The notes below the pieces were generated by a model. The model did no database searches. It saw nothing but the letters and a program-made list of their open reading frames with translations, and was not told the DNA's origin. Shown here piece after piece: positions 9,313 through 19,088 of a DNA stretch of 55,111 nucleotides. Both the position numbers and the translations under genes were made by a program. Within the stretch, counting starts at the first letter, position 1; every line of letters starts with the position of its first letter. This DNA is from Sphingomonas albertensis (lineage in GTDB: Bacteria; Pseudomonadota; Alphaproteobacteria; Sphingomonadales; Sphingomonadaceae). The stretch is taken from NCBI RefSeq assembly GCF_014358075.1, contig NZ_JACONT010000030.1, positions 1 to 55,111 of the forward strand. The letters run 5' to 3'.

Positions 9313-10002
9313 TCAGGCAGGCTTCGGGGCATCCTCGGATACCGCCGGACGCTTGTCGAACACCTCGTCGATCAGACCGAAATCCTTCGCCTCGTTCGCT
9401 TCGAGGAACGTATCGCGGTCCATCCGGCGCTCGATCTCTTCGATCGGCTGGCCGGTATACTGCGAATACAGCTCATTCATGCGCTTGCGGATGCGCAGGA
9501 TCTCGCGGGCCTGGATCTCGATGTCGCTGGCCATGCCCTGTGCACCACCCGATGGCTGATGGATCATGATCCGTGCATTGGTCATCGCGACGCGCATGCC
9601 GGGCTCGCCGCTCGCGAGCAGGAAGCTGCCCATCGACGCGGCCTGGCCGATGCAGACGGTGCCGACGCGCGGACGGATGTACCGCATCGTGTCGTGGATC
9701 GCCATGCCCGCCGTGACGACACCGCCCGGCGAGTTGATGTACATGAAGATGTCTTTCTTCGGGTTCTCGGACTCGAGGAAGAGCAGCTGTGCGGTGATCA
9801 GCGAGGCCATGCCGTCCTCGACGCCGCCGGTCACGAAGATGATGCGCTCGCGGAGCAGGCGCGAGAAGATGTCGAACGAACGCTCGCCGCGGTTCGACTG
9901 CTCGATGACGATGGGAACCAGGCCTGCTTGCGTCTGCTGCAGGCCGAGCCCGGCGCTGGCCAACGGGCTCGCGAAATCGCCGGTCTCGAACGGATTGTGC
10001 AT
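9313..10002 (-). CDS. clpP: ATP-dependent Clp protease proteolytic subunit
   Basis: A 229-residue serine protease subunit that forms the double-heptamer chamber of ClpXP. The start [12 protein letters not shown] at 10002 is preceded by AGAGAG at a suitable distance; in-frame codons further upstream run into a palindromic repeat and are not credible. The catalytic triad is visible: Ser in [11 protein letters not shown], His in MIHQPSGG, and Asp in the segment [19 protein letters not shown]. The N-terminal region is longer than in E. coli before the conserved [14 protein letters not shown], as in other alphaproteobacteria. Confidence 0.96.
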   Translation of the reverse strand: MHNPFETGDFASPLASAGLGLQQTQAGLVPIVIEQSNRGERSFDIFSRLLRERIIFVTGGVEDGMASLITAQLLFLESENPKKDIFMYINSPGGVVTAGMAIHDTMRYIRPRVGTVCIGQAASMGSFLLASGEPGMRVAMTNARIMIHQPSGGAQGMASDIEIQAREILRIRKRMNELYSQYTGQPIEEIERRMDRDTFLEANEAKDFGLIDEVFDKRPAVSEDAPKPA

Positions 10003-10090
10003 GGAAATCTCTCTTATGCCCCAGTGAACCGCTAACATCGGCGGTCCGGGAGGGGAGTTCAAGCCCTTCGCACCTTGCCGCGAGGACAGC

Positions 10091-10234
10091 TTCCCCTCGC
10101 CCCTCCGGGGAAAGGGAAGGGCCCGCACGCGCTTGCAGGTGGGAGGGTGAGGGGCGGTTGGGATCCGCCAACCTCCCCTCACCCTCCCGTCGCCGAGTGG
10201 CTCCTCCTTCCCTCTCCCCGGTGGGGCGAGGGAG
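10091..10234. repeat. G/C-rich palindromic repeat cluster upstream of clpP
   Basis: Several overlapping inverted repeats, including GGGAGGGTGAGGGG facing CCCCTCACCCTCCC across a short loop, with outer CTTCCC/GGGAAG arms. The cluster fills the gap between the glycosyltransferase stop and the clpP leader and differs from families A and B. No gene is visible. Confidence 0.65.
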
Positions 10235-11161
10235 TCAGATGCCCGGTGCGGGGTAGGCTAGGTACGCGAGGCGGCGGACTTCGCGGCGGCCTCTTACTAC
10301 CGTATCGAGGATCAACCCCGTGAAGACGTTGAGCGCTGCGAAGATGCCCAGCCCGGTGATCAGGATCGCGGTCGGGAAGCGCGGGACCTGGTGGATCTCG
10401 ATATAGGTCAACACCAGCGGGATGCCGAGGATCAGCGCGAGCAGTCCGAACACGCTGCCGATCGCGCCGAAGAACCAGAGCGGCCGTTCGATGCGGTAGA
10501 GCGTCATGATCGTGCGGAGGATACGCCAGCCGTCTCCATAGGTGCTGAGCTTCGATTCGGAGCCTTCGGGGCGCGCATAATAGGGCGTCTCGACCTCGCC
10601 GATCGGCATCTTGAGTTCCAGCGCGTGGACGCTGATCTCGGTCTCGATCTCGAACCCGGCGGACAGCGACGGGAAGCTCTTCACGAACCGGCGTGAGAAC
10701 ACGCGGTAGCCCGAGAGGATGTCGGTGAAGCTGCGGCCGAACAGGCGGGCGAGCATGCCGGTGAGTAGCGCGTTGCCGAAGCGGTGGCCGCGACGATAGG
10801 ATTCCTGGACCTGGCTGATGCGTGAGCCGACGACCATGTCGAGCTGTTCGTCGAGGACCCGCTTTACCAGATTCGGGGCGGAAGCGGCGTCGTAGGTCGC
10901 GTCCCCGTCGGCCATGACGTAGATGTCGGCGTCGATGTCGGCGAACATGCGGCGGACGACCGCGCCCTTGCCCTGGATGCGCTCGGTTCTGACCACGGCA
11001 CCGGCGGCGCGCGCAACCTCGGTGGTGCGGTCTGCGCTGTTGTTGTCGTAGACGTAGATGGTGGCGCCCGGCAGCGCGGCGCGGAACCCTGCGATCGTCT
11101 GCGCGATCGCGGCTTCCTCGTTGTAGCACGGGAGCAGGACGGCGATTCTCGGTTCGGTCAT
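10235..11161 (-). CDS. Family 2 glycosyltransferase, membrane-anchored
   Basis: A 308-residue GT-A fold glycosyltransferase. It opens with [14 protein letters not shown] and has the metal/nucleotide-binding DGD at residues 85-87 ([10 protein letters not shown]). The later segment around [12 protein letters not shown] is typical of polyprenyl-phosphate glycosyltransferases. Two hydrophobic spans at the C-terminus (about 235-260 and 270-295) resemble GtrB/dolichyl-phosphate mannose synthase-like enzymes that load a sugar onto a lipid carrier. The substrate is unknown. I chose the ATG at 11161 because AGGGCAGG precedes it; an ATG 10 codons upstream is also in frame. The neighbours are clpP and tig, so there is no polysaccharide context. 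Confidence 0.88.
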   Translation of the reverse strand: MTEPRIAVLLPCYNEEAAIAQTIAGFRAALPGATIYVYDNNSADRTTEVARAAGAVVRTERIQGKGAVVRRMFADIDADIYVMADGDATYDAASAPNLVKRVLDEQLDMVVGSRISQVQESYRRGHRFGNALLTGMLARLFGRSFTDILSGYRVFSRRFVKSFPSLSAGFEIETEISVHALELKMPIGEVETPYYARPEGSESKLSTYGDGWRILRTIMTLYRIERPLWFFGAIGSVFGLLALILGIPLVLTYIEIHQVPRFPTAILITGLGIFAALNVFTGLILDTVVRGRREVRRLAYLAYPAPGI

Positions 11162-11240
11162 GCCCTGCCCTACGAAGTTGAAAGACGACATCGGAGATCG
11201 AGCAGCGGTCGAAACGTCAGTCAACGCACCATCCCAAAAC

Positions 11241-11350
11241 GCACTTCCCCGGCGAAGGCCGGAGCCCAGTTGGGAAAGGCCCATAACGGAGCGTTGCGGC
11301 TCGTTACAGCTACCTTTCTAACTGGACCCCGGCCTCCGCCGAGGAAGTGC
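11241..11350. repeat. Dispersed palindromic repeat, family B
   Basis: Arms CCCCGGCGAAGGCCGGAGCCCAG and its near-complement CTGGACCCCGGCCTCCGCCG enclose about 60 nt of variable sequence. Relatives lie at 15231-15337 and 24506-24620. Confidence 0.75.
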
Positions 11351-11414
11351 CCCTTTTACGGGTCATACAGTGCGACCCGTCACCCCGAACCAGGTCCGGG
11401 GGGACGGGAAGGTG

Positions 11415-13088
11415 TTACGCCTCGGTCTTGGTCGCCGCCTTCTTGGCAGCTGGCTTCTTCGCGGCCGGCTTCTTCGCCGGTGCGTCGGCCGCTTCGGTGC
11501 CCTCTGCGTTCTCGGCAGCGACCGGCGACGATTCCGTCACGGCCGTCTCTGCTTCAACAGGAGCAGCCTTCTTCTTGGCAGGTGCCTTCTTGGCGGGCTT
11601 GGCGTCTTCCGCGGCGTCCGAAGCAGGCACCTCTTCCGTCACGGCCTGATCCGAAGCAGCGGCGTCGTCGGCAGGTGCCGCCTTCTTCTTGGCGGCTGCC
11701 TTCTTCTTCGGCTTGTGGTTGTCGTGATCGTGCGTGTGCGTGCCGCTGGCGAACCCGTCTTCGCTCTCGATCGCCGCCTCAAGCTCCTCGCGCGTAGCTT
11801 CGCGGTCGGTGATCTCGGCCTTCTCGAACAGGAAGTCGACGACCTTGTCCTCGTACAGCGGCGCGCGCAGCTGGGCGGCCGCCATCGGCTCCTGCTGGAC
11901 GTACTGCATGAACTGCTGGCGCTGCTCGGCGGGATACTGCTGCGCAGCCTGTGCCAGCAGACGCTGCATTTCCTGGTTCGAAACCTCGACGCCGTTCGCC
12001 TGGCCGATCTCGGACAGGAGCAGGCCCAGGCGCACGCGACGCTCGGCGATCTTGCGGTAATCGTCGCGCTCGCCTTCCATCTCGGCCATCGCAGCCTCGG
12101 GATCGGCCTCGTGCGTGGCTTCGTGCTGGAGCTGCGACCAGATCTGATTGAACTCGGCCTCGACCATCGACGGCGGCACTTCAAAGTCGTGACCCTCGGC
12201 GAGCTGGTCGAGCAGCTTGCGCTTCATGTGCGTGCGCGTGAGACCGTTATGCTCCTGCTCGATCTGACCCTTGAGCAAACCCGTGAGCTGCTCGAGGCTC
12301 TCGAGACCCAGCGACTTCGCCAGATCCTCGTCGATCTTGCTCTCGCCCGCGGTCTTCACCGACTTGACGGTGATGTCGAACGTCGCCGGCTGACCCGCGA
12401 GCGACTTCTCCTGATACTCCTCGGGGAAGGTCACGTTCAGGACCTTGTCGTCGCCGGTCTTCACGCCGACGAGCTGATCCTCGAAGCCCGGGATGAGACG
12501 ACCCGCGCCCAGCTCGACGCCCATGTCGGTGCCGGTGCCGCCCTCGAACGCGACGCCGTCGGCGGTCTTGCCGACGAAATCGACAGTGACGAGATCGCCC
12601 ATCGCCGCGACGTAACCGTCGGCTGCGTCGTCCCACTTCTTCTGCTGGTCGGCGAACTTCTGGAGCTGCTCGGTGACCGCGTCGTCGGCGACGGGCACGG
12701 TCAGGCGCTCGAGCTTGATGCCGTCGATCGCGGGTGCGGGAACCTGCGGGAGGACCTCCATCTCGACCTTGACCACGGCGTCCTTGCCGATGTCATAGCC
12801 GTCTTCGAGCTCGACCGAAGGCTGCATCGCCGGGCGAAGCTGCTTCTCGGCGACGAGCGTCTGGACGCCCTCCTGGATCGCCGCGTTCAGCGCGTCCTGG
12901 GTCAGCGCCGGGCCGTGCATCTTGCGGATGAGGTTCGCCGGCACCTTGCCCGGACGGAAGCCCGGCATCTTCATCTGCGGCGCGAGGCGCTTGAGCTCGA
13001 CATCGACCTTGGCATCGATATCCTTCGCGGTGATGGTGAGCGTAAAGGCGCGCTTGAGGCCCTCGTTCAACGTCTCGACAGTCTGCAT
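11415..13088 (-). CDS. tig: Trigger factor with extended Lys/Ala-rich tail
   Basis: Ribosome-associated chaperone and peptidyl-prolyl isomerase. The 557-residue product is about 110 residues longer than typical trigger factor. Residues 1-120 form the ribosome-binding domain, with the signature in the GFRPGKVPANLI region. An FKBP-type PPIase domain follows around 160-225 (GDLVTVDFVGKT to NVTFPEEY), then the helical chaperone domain. From about residue 440 onward the protein is low-complexity: an HTHDHDNH cluster, then repeated KKKAAAKKK and AKKAPAKKK blocks separated by acidic Ala/Glu stretches. Similar tails occur in some alphaproteobacterial homologues, but their function is unclear to me. 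The gene lies just downstream of tRNA-Leu on the same strand. Confidence 0.95.
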   Translation of the reverse strand: MQTVETLNEGLKRAFTLTITAKDIDAKVDVELKRLAPQMKMPGFRPGKVPANLIRKMHGPALTQDALNAAIQEGVQTLVAEKQLRPAMQPSVELEDGYDIGKDAVVKVEMEVLPQVPAPAIDGIKLERLTVPVADDAVTEQLQKFADQQKKWDDAADGYVAAMGDLVTVDFVGKTADGVAFEGGTGTDMGVELGAGRLIPGFEDQLVGVKTGDDKVLNVTFPEEYQEKSLAGQPATFDITVKSVKTAGESKIDEDLAKSLGLESLEQLTGLLKGQIEQEHNGLTRTHMKRKLLDQLAEGHDFEVPPSMVEAEFNQIWSQLQHEATHEADPEAAMAEMEGERDDYRKIAERRVRLGLLLSEIGQANGVEVSNQEMQRLLAQAAQQYPAEQRQQFMQYVQQEPMAAAQLRAPLYEDKVVDFLFEKAEITDREATREELEAAIESEDGFASGTHTHDHDNHKPKKKAAAKKKAAPADDAAASDQAVTEEVPASDAAEDAKPAKKAPAKKKAAPVEAETAVTESSPVAAENAEGTEAADAPAKKPAAKKPAAKKAATKTEA

Positions 13089-13155
13089 GTCCGGCCTTTG
13101 TTATAAGAGCATTCGGGATAATTCGTCGGGCGGTCGCCTCGCCTGCGCGGCGGGC

Positions 13156-13240
13156 TGGTGCGGGCGAAGGGACTCGAACCCCCACATCTTGCGATACTTG
13201 GACCTAAACCAAGCGCGTCTACCAGTTCCGCCACGCCCGC
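13156..13240 (-). tRNA. tRNA-Leu (anticodon TAG)
   Basis: Minus strand: the acceptor GCGGGCG pairs with CGCCCGC, and the anticodon arm CTTGG-TTTAGGT-CCAAG gives TAG. A long variable arm, as expected for a class II leucine tRNA, precedes the T arm GGTTCGAGTCC. CCA is encoded at 13156-13158. The length is 85 nt. Confidence 0.96.
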
Positions 13241-13349
13241 ACAGGACATCGCCGTAGCGGGCGCGTCTATACCAACGATGCATGCGGGGGCAAGCACATA
13301 GGCAACTCCCGCTGATTACGGGCGTTGAGCATTTAGAAGGAGAGACATC

Positions 13350-13505
13350 ATGGCTACCCAACCCCCGGCAGAATTCCCGACCCCGACGCCGCCCGTCGAG
13401 CCGACTGCCCCGCCGCCCGAGTTCAACCCGCCCGCACCGGATATCGACGTGCCTGCTCCGGGCACGCCGTCGAACGACCCGGCACCCGTGCAGCCCGAGT
13501 TGTGA
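13350..13505 (+). CDS. Small proline-rich hypothetical protein
   Basis: A 51-residue ORF starting MATQPPAEFPTPTPP, preceded by a strong AAGGAGAG site. About a third of its residues are proline, with Glu, Asp and Thr making up most of the rest. It has no signal peptide, no cysteine and no charged core, so it should be disordered. Its TGA overlaps a GTG codon that is in frame with the next small ORF, suggesting the two are translated together. No family is recognised. Confidence 0.6.
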   Translation: MATQPPAEFPTPTPPVEPTAPPPEFNPPAPDIDVPAPGTPSNDPAPVQPEL

Positions 13506-13507
13506 GC

Positions 13508-13726
13508 ATGGCCGGACCGCATTCCGGCACGAACCCCGAAACGCTGCCCGAGGATCGTGACGAGGATCCCCGCAGCGATATCGAACAGGCGGTGGAGTCA
13601 CGCTCCGACGCGGTCGAGCGCGGCGAAGGCGGCGACGAGCCCGAGACGTTCACGGACACTGGTCTGCCGGACGGCGTCGGCGGCACCGGTGGGGTCGTCA
13701 AGAACCAGGACGACGACGCGCAATAA
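13508..13726 (+). CDS. Small acidic hypothetical protein
   Basis: A 72-residue, strongly acidic ORF (MAGPHSGTNPETLPEDRDED...), rich in Asp, Glu and Gly, ending NQDDDAQ. It starts 2 nt after the stop of the proline-rich ORF; a GTG at 13502 overlapping that stop (GTGA) is an alternative start. It is predicted to be disordered and soluble. The gene ends 4 nt before the convergent secreted-protein gene. No family is recognised. Confidence 0.55.
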   Translation: MAGPHSGTNPETLPEDRDEDPRSDIEQAVESRSDAVERGEGGDEPETFTDTGLPDGVGGTGGVVKNQDDDAQ

Positions 13727-13729
13727 TCG

Positions 13730-14362
13730 TTAAGAGGACGGCAAATGGCGGTCGGTGCGATAGGCGTCGACCGCCATCAACAGGCCGGCTATTTCCGCCG
13801 CCGAGAGCAGGAACGACCGTTCGCCGCCGTTTTGCGCCAAGATCTTGAATGACCATGACGTCGTTCCATCGCCGACGTACAGTTTGGCGTTGGCCCTCAA
13901 CAGGGGCGCGCCGATCGCAAAGCCGATGGTCTCAGATCGCAAGCATGCGTAGCCCCTCGGGCATGATGCCCTGACGCGCGCGATCCGTTGCGTTGCTATC
14001 GTACGCGGCCCGGCAGGCGTTGCATAATTGGCTGTATTCCAGTTCGCCCAACCATAGTCGCGATACCGTATCCTGACATAGGCCTGATACGTGGCCCGCC
14101 CCGTCGTCTTGTCGATGAAAGCTCGAAGAAAAACGTCGTCGAGCGCGGTCCCCACCAGCGGCCTTCGCTCGACGAATCCGTTCGCGGTGGCGATCGTCGC
14201 GACCGTGTCCAGAGCGTCGTCACGAAGCGTCGCTCGGGCCTGAAATTGCGCCGGCGTCATCGCCGCAAGCCGGCGCTCGCCGCTGGACTGGCTCGGTGCG
14301 GGCGACGCCTGACCAATGACGAGCGTCAGGATCGCGACCATCATTGTCCATCTGATCGCCAT
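13730..14362 (-). CDS. Secreted hypothetical protein
   Basis: A 210-residue protein with a signal peptide (MAIRWTMMVAILTLVIGQASPAPS) and a mature domain of mixed strands and helices. It has one cysteine pair (ASCPRGYACL) and a Tyr/Arg-rich central strand, TYQAYVRIRYRDYGW. I recognise no family. The start at 14362 is preceded by GGGGGCGGC. The gene is head-to-head with the aspartic protease gene and convergent with the acidic ORF. It is probably periplasmic or secreted. Confidence 0.7.
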   Translation of the reverse strand: MAIRWTMMVAILTLVIGQASPAPSQSSGERRLAAMTPAQFQARATLRDDALDTVATIATANGFVERRPLVGTALDDVFLRAFIDKTTGRATYQAYVRIRYRDYGWANWNTANYATPAGPRTIATQRIARVRASCPRGYACLRSETIGFAIGAPLLRANAKLYVGDGTTSWSFKILAQNGGERSFLLSAAEIAGLLMAVDAYRTDRHLPSS

Positions 14363-14381
14363 CTGCCGCCCCCGGGTCACA

Positions 14382-15173
14382 GTGAAGCGCGTTCGACGGA
14401 CACGCGCAATCCGTGGGGACGGCAATCCGGCCGGTTTCGGATCGGTCCTTTTTCGAGCTCCGTTCGGCCGAACGCCGGTCAGCACCGATACAGGTTGCCG
14501 CGACTACGCTAAGATACTGCGTTTACCTCTATTTCAGGACCCGTCGATCTTCACGCTGCCCAACCCCAGCCAACCGCACACGCTTTATGTCGCACTCGGC
14601 ATCGCCGTCTTTGTGCTCGTCGTCGCGCAGCGCATTCCGATCGTGCGGACGCTCGTGAATATCGCCATGACGCTCGTGCTCGTCGGTTTGCTGTTCGTCG
14701 CGATCGACCAGCGGCGCCAGTTCGATCCGTATGTCGGCAAGATCGCGCGGTTTCTGAAGATCGAGGACCAGCAGGTAGTTGGCGGCGAGGTCCGCATCCG
14801 CATGTCACCGGACGGGCATTTCTGGGCGCGGGCGACGATCGACGGGGTGAGCCAGCGGTTGCTGATCGACAGCGGCGCGACGATCACGGCGATTTCGGAG
14901 AAGACGGCGGACGCGGCGGGGATCGAGGCGCGGGTCGGTGTAGTGCCGATCGTGTTGCAGACTGCCAATGGGTCTATCGCTGCGAAAACCGGCAACATCT
15001 CGGAGTTGAAACTGGGCGCGATCGTCGCGCGCGACTTGCAGGTCGTGGTGTCGCCGGCGTTCGGGGATACCAACGTGCTGGGGATGAACTTCCTGTCGCG
15101 GCTGGCGTCGTGGCGCGTGGAGGAGAACACGCTGATCCTGGTGCCGCATCATCCGCAGAAGGTGGAAGCGTAA
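14382..15173 (+). CDS. Retropepsin-like aspartic protease (clan AA), membrane-bound
   Basis: The protein has two hydrophobic spans near the N-terminus (HTLYVALGIAVFVLVV and IAMTLVLVGLLFVAI). A linker leads to a retropepsin-type domain with the catalytic LLIDSGATITAIS motif and a NVLGMNFLSRL flap-end motif, as in the bacterial TIGR02281 family. It would act as a dimer on the periplasmic side; its substrates are unknown. The start is uncertain. No ATG is well placed: an ATG at 14316 overlaps the divergent gene, a GTG lies at 14382, and the conserved part begins near a CTG at 14517. I use the GTG. Confidence 0.75.
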   Translation: MKRVRRTRAIRGDGNPAGFGSVLFRAPFGRTPVSTDTGCRDYAKILRLPLFQDPSIFTLPNPSQPHTLYVALGIAVFVLVVAQRIPIVRTLVNIAMTLVLVGLLFVAIDQRRQFDPYVGKIARFLKIEDQQVVGGEVRIRMSPDGHFWARATIDGVSQRLLIDSGATITAISEKTADAAGIEARVGVVPIVLQTANGSIAAKTGNISELKLGAIVARDLQVVVSPAFGDTNVLGMNFLSRLASWRVEENTLILVPHHPQKVEA

Positions 15174-15230
15174 GGCTGCCACTGCGCAGCCCTCGCCCTC
15201 GCTTTCAATCCGACCCCACCTCATTCAACT

Positions 15231-15337
15231 GCCACCCCGGCGAAGGCCGGGGCCCAATTGGAACGTCCGCAGTAACGAGGCGATGCCCTCCGTTGACAAC
15301 GTCCCCAATTGGGCCCCGGCTATCGCCGGGGTGGTGG
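15231..15337. repeat. Dispersed palindromic repeat, family B
   Basis: Arms CCACCCCGGCGAAGGCCGG and CCGGCTATCGCCGGGGTGG, with inner CCCAATTGG and CCAATTGGG, frame a variable centre. With the family A copy that follows, it fills the 320-nt gap between the protease gene and gatB; no gene is visible there. Confidence 0.8.
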
Positions 15338-15362
15338 CGATTGGGGAGATGCCCTCCTTCTT

Positions 15363-15440
15363 TTCCCTCGCGAACGCGGGGGCCCAGGAATCATGCAGCG
15401 CTACGCTTCATTACCCTGGACTCCCGCCTTCGCGGGAGAA
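15363..15440. repeat. Dispersed palindromic repeat, family A
   Basis: Arms CCTCGCGAACGCGGGGG and CTCCCGCCTTCGCGGGAG flank CCCAGG and CCTGGA. It lies about 50 nt past the gatB stop, directly after a family B copy. Confidence 0.8.
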
Positions 15441-15493
15441 CGGACAAAGCCGGGAGACCGGTAGGGGCGGGAGAGAGCAAGGATGTCGCCGGC

Positions 15494-16975
15494 TTAAGGA
15501 GCCACCGAGTCCCCAAGCGCCGTTTTCAGCACCTCGTTCACCACCGCGGGGTTGGCCTTCCCCCCCATCGCCTTCATCGTCTGACCCACGAAGAACCCGA
15601 ACAGCTTGTCCTTGCCGCCACGATAATCGGCAACCTTGTCCGCATTCGCCGCCATGACCTCGGCGATCACAGCCTCGATCGCCCCGGTATCGCTGGTCTG
15701 CTTCAACCCGCGATCCTCGACCACCTTCGCCGCGCCGTCGCCAGTCTCGAGCATCACCTCGAACACCTGCTTGGCGAGGCTGCCCGACAACGTGCCGTCC
15801 GCGATCAGCCCTAGCAACTCCGCCGCCTGAGCGGGCGAAACCGGCGAGTTCTCGATGTCCCTGCCGGTCCGGTTCAATGCCCCGAACAGCTCCGACGTCG
15901 TCCAGTTCGCCGCCGCCGCCGGCTTCGCACCCGCGTCGAGCAACGCATCGAACCACCGCGCCGCCTCGACCTCGGCGGTCAGAACGGTCGCCTGATAGGG
16001 CGCGATCCCGAGCGCCTCGTAGCGCGCGCGCTTTGCGTCCGGCAGTTCCGGCAACGACGCGCGGCACTCGGCGAGGAACGCGTCGTCGAGAACCAGCGGC
16101 AACAGATCGGGATCGGGGAAGTAACGATAATCATGCGCGTCTTCCTTCGACCGCATCGAGCGCGTCTCGTTGCGGTCGGGATCGTAGAGCCGCGTTTCCT
16201 GGACGATCTTGCCACCGGCCTCGAGCACCTCGACCTGGCGCCTGGCCTCCTGCTCGACCACCGCCATCACGAAGCGCACCGAATTGACGTTCTTCGTCTC
16301 GGTCCGCGTGCCCAACTCGTCGCCGACCTTCCGCACGCTGACGTTGACGTCGGCACGCATCGAGCCCTCTTCCATGTTACCGTCGCACGAGCCGACATAG
16401 CGCAGGATCGATCGCAACTTGCGCAGGTAAGCCCCTGTTTCCGCTGGCGATGCCAGATCGGGCTTCGACACGATCTCCATCAGCGCGACGCCCGACCGGT
16501 TGAGGTCGACGTAGGACTGGGTCGGATGCTGGTCGTGCATCAGCTTGCCCGCATCCTGCTCGACATGGATGCGCTCGACGCCGATTCGCTTGCCCGCAGC
16601 ATCGGGGTTCTTCTCGTCGAGGCTGATGTCGATCGCGCCTTCGCCGACGATCGGATGATAGAGCTGGCTGATCTGATAGCCCTGCGGCAGATCGGCGTAG
16701 AAGTAATTCTTCCGATCGAACCGCGACCATTTGTTGATCTGCGCCTCGATCGCCATGCCGGTGCGGACCGCCTGACGGATGCACTCGCGGTTCGGCACCG
16801 GCAGCATCCCCGGCATCGCCGCGTCGACCAGGCTCACCTGCGTGTTGGGCTCCGCACCGAACGCTGTCGCCGCGCCCGAGAAGAGCTTGGCGTTCGACGT
16901 CACCTGCGCGTGCACCTCAAGGCCGACCACGACCTCCCACTCGCCGGTTTCGCCCTGGATCCGATAGTCGCTCAT
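15494..16975 (-). CDS. gatB: Asp-tRNA(Asn)/Glu-tRNA(Gln) amidotransferase subunit B
   Basis: The 493-residue GatB subunit phosphorylates the misacylated Glu- or Asp-tRNA and passes it to the amidotransferase. The N-terminus [13 protein letters not shown] is the family signature, and a second conserved block covers [18 protein letters not shown]. The C-terminal helical/YqeY-like tail, which binds tRNA, ends with [13 protein letters not shown]. Its ATG lies 1 nt after the gatA stop, so the two are co-translated. The substrate pair (Gln, Asn or both) depends on which aminoacyl-tRNA synthetases exist elsewhere. Confidence 0.97.
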   Translation of the reverse strand: MSDYRIQGETGEWEVVVGLEVHAQVTSNAKLFSGAATAFGAEPNTQVSLVDAAMPGMLPVPNRECIRQAVRTGMAIEAQINKWSRFDRKNYFYADLPQGYQISQLYHPIVGEGAIDISLDEKNPDAAGKRIGVERIHVEQDAGKLMHDQHPTQSYVDLNRSGVALMEIVSKPDLASPAETGAYLRKLRSILRYVGSCDGNMEEGSMRADVNVSVRKVGDELGTRTETKNVNSVRFVMAVVEQEARRQVEVLEAGGKIVQETRLYDPDRNETRSMRSKEDAHDYRYFPDPDLLPLVLDDAFLAECRASLPELPDAKRARYEALGIAPYQATVLTAEVEAARWFDALLDAGAKPAAAANWTTSELFGALNRTGRDIENSPVSPAQAAELLGLIADGTLSGSLAKQVFEVMLETGDGAAKVVEDRGLKQTSDTGAIEAVIAEVMAANADKVADYRGGKDKLFGFFVGQTMKAMGGKANPAVVNEVLKTALGDSVAP

Positions 16976-16976
16976 G

Positions 16977-18458
16977 TTACCACCAAGCCTCTGGTCGCGC
17001 GGTAAATCCCGCTCGCTGTTCGATCGCGAGCCCTGCGTTCAGCACGCCTTGCTCGTCGAGCGGCTTGCCGATGATCTGAAGCCCGAGCGGCAGCCCCTGC
17101 TTGTCGAGGCCACCCGGCACCGACATCGCCGGTAGCCCTGCGAGCGAAGACGGCACAGTGAAGACGTCGTTCATATACATCGAGATCGGATCAACCTTCT
17201 CGCCGAGGCCGAACGCTGCCGAGGGTGCGGTCGGCGTCAGCAGCACGTCGCACGTCTCCCAAGCCCGTTCGAAATCGCGCGCGATCAGCGTCCGGACCTT
17301 CTGCGCCTGCGTATAATAGGCGTCGTAGAAGCCGGCCGACAGCACGTATGTGCCGATCATGATACGGCGCTTCACCTCGGGGCCGAAGCCGTCGGCGCGG
17401 GTCGCGGCGTACATGTCCTGCAAGCCGGCGCCGGTCGGCAGGTCGCGGATCCCGTAGCGCACGCCGTCATAGCGCGCGAGGTTCGACGACGCTTCGGCGG
17501 GTGCGATGATGTAGTATGCCGGCAGCGCGTATTTGGTGTGCGGGAGTGAGACTTCGACGATCGTCGCGCCGGCATCCTTCAGCCAATCGATGCCCTGCTG
17601 CCAGAGCGCCTCGATCTCCTCGGGCATACCGTCGACGCGATATTCCTTGGGAATGCCGACGCGCAGGCCGTTGAGATTGGCGGATAATACCGCTTCCCAT
17701 TTCGGCACGTCGAGCTGCAACGAGGTGCCGTCCTTGGCGTCGAACCCGGCCATCGCCTCGAGCAGGATCGCGCAATCCTTGACGTCGCGCGCCATCGGTC
17801 CGGCCTGGTCGAGCGACGAGGCGAACGCGATCGTTCCCCAGCGCGAGCAGCGGCCATAGGTCGGCTTGATGCCCGAGATGCCGGTGAAGGCGGCGGGCTG
17901 GCGGATCGAGCCGCCGGTGTCGGTGCCGGTCGCGCCGGGGCAGAGCCGCGCGGCAACCGCCGACGACGAACCGCCCGACGAGCCGCCGGGGGCGAGCGAG
18001 GCGTTGCCGCCGCCGTTCCGCTTCCACGGCGAGATCACGTTGCCGAACGCGGATGTCTCGTTCGACGAGCCCATCGCGAACTGGTCCATGTTCAGCTTGC
18101 CGAGCATACCCGCGCCCGCATCCCACAGATTCTGCGAGACGGTCGACTCATAGGTCGGCGTGAAGCCTTCGAGGATGTGGCTCGCCGCGGTCGTCGTGAC
18201 GCCCTTGGTGCAGAACAGGTCCTTCATGCCGATCGGCACGCCGGCTAGCGGCTTGAGCGTCTCGCCGGCTTCGCGCGCGGTATCGGCGGCCGTGGCGGCG
18301 GCGATCGCGTGTTCGGGCGTCTCGACAAGAAACGCGTTCAACGCCTTGGCCTGGCTCACCTTTACGATGAACGCGTCGGCGACTTCGCGCGCCTTGAAGC
18401 TGCCATCGCGGACGCCGTCGCGGATGCCTGCGATGCCGAGATCTGTGAGGTCGGTCAT
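16977..18458 (-). CDS. gatA: Asp-tRNA(Asn)/Glu-tRNA(Gln) amidotransferase subunit A
   Basis: The 493-residue amidase subunit releases ammonia from glutamine for transamidation. The amidase signature [15 protein letters not shown] gives the Ser-cisSer-Lys triad; the lysine is in [12 protein letters not shown]. The ATG at 18458 shares its A with the gatC stop (TAATG), typical of translational coupling. Longer in-frame extensions run across gatC and are not real. Length and motifs are normal for the family. Confidence 0.97.
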   Translation of the reverse strand: MTDLTDLGIAGIRDGVRDGSFKAREVADAFIVKVSQAKALNAFLVETPEHAIAAATAADTAREAGETLKPLAGVPIGMKDLFCTKGVTTTAASHILEGFTPTYESTVSQNLWDAGAGMLGKLNMDQFAMGSSNETSAFGNVISPWKRNGGGNASLAPGGSSGGSSSAVAARLCPGATGTDTGGSIRQPAAFTGISGIKPTYGRCSRWGTIAFASSLDQAGPMARDVKDCAILLEAMAGFDAKDGTSLQLDVPKWEAVLSANLNGLRVGIPKEYRVDGMPEEIEALWQQGIDWLKDAGATIVEVSLPHTKYALPAYYIIAPAEASSNLARYDGVRYGIRDLPTGAGLQDMYAATRADGFGPEVKRRIMIGTYVLSAGFYDAYYTQAQKVRTLIARDFERAWETCDVLLTPTAPSAAFGLGEKVDPISMYMNDVFTVPSSLAGLPAMSVPGGLDKQGLPLGLQIIGKPLDEQGVLNAGLAIEQRAGFTARPEAWW

Positions 18459-18760
18459 TATTCGATCACCTTCGGCACGGCGAAGAACCCGTGTTCGGCC
18501 ACGGGCGCGTTGGCGAGGACCTGCTCGCGGATACCGCCGCCGGTCAGCGGGTCGGCGTTGACGACGTCGTCGCGCAGCCGCAGCGTGTTGGGGATGACGG
18601 CGGTCATCGGCTCGATACCGGTCGTGTCGACCTCTTCGAGCATCTCGATCCAGCCAAGGATGTTTCCGAGTTCCGGCGCCATGCGGGCGGCGTCCTCGTC
18701 GGTAATCGCGATGCGCGCAAGGCTCGCGATCCGCTTCACGGTTGCAGTATCTACGGACAT
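18458..18760 (-). CDS. gatC: Asp-tRNA(Asn)/Glu-tRNA(Gln) amidotransferase subunit C
   Basis: The 100-residue GatC subunit wraps around GatA and stabilises the GatCAB complex. The N-terminal helix [12 protein letters not shown] and the C-terminal [18 protein letters not shown] motif are both present. It is the first gene of the gatC-gatA-gatB operon. The region upstream (18761-19088) carries a palindromic repeat and no other gene. Confidence 0.96.
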   Translation of the reverse strand: MSVDTATVKRIASLARIAITDEDAARMAPELGNILGWIEMLEEVDTTGIEPMTAVIPNTLRLRDDVVNADPLTGGGIREQVLANAPVAEHGFFAVPKVIE

Positions 18761-18852
18761 GGGCTGCGGCTAGCACCCGGCGCGGCGGGCGCGCAACATC
18801 TTTGGCGTGGGTGCTTCAGGCTGACGATTGAAATAGAGGCGTTCGCAGCTGT

Positions 18853-18966
18853 TCTCCCCTCCCTGGAAGGGGGGGGTCGGGGGTGGGTCGGGTTCCCCAC
18901 GTTCAGATGGTGGTGGCTCAAGCGGATCTACCCACCCCCAGCCCCCCCCTTCCAGGGAGGGGAGAA
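18853..18966. repeat. Dispersed palindromic repeat, family C (inverted pair)
   Basis: Two facing copies, CCCCTCCCTGGAAGGGGGGG and CCCCCCCTTCCAGGGAGGGG, each with a GGGTGGGT/ACCCACCC shoulder, are separated by about 50 nt. They occupy most of the 328-nt divergent gap between gatC and the DUF3089 gene; the rest shows no ORF. Confidence 0.8.
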
Positions 18967-19088
18967 GAGTTGCGACGGCGACAACCGATGCGCGCGCGCA
19001 GAATGTCGATCCGCCGTAGACTGCCACCGATTGCAACCAGCCCCAGCTTGCGGCACGGGAGCCGGATCGCCTGCACGGAAGGTCCCGC

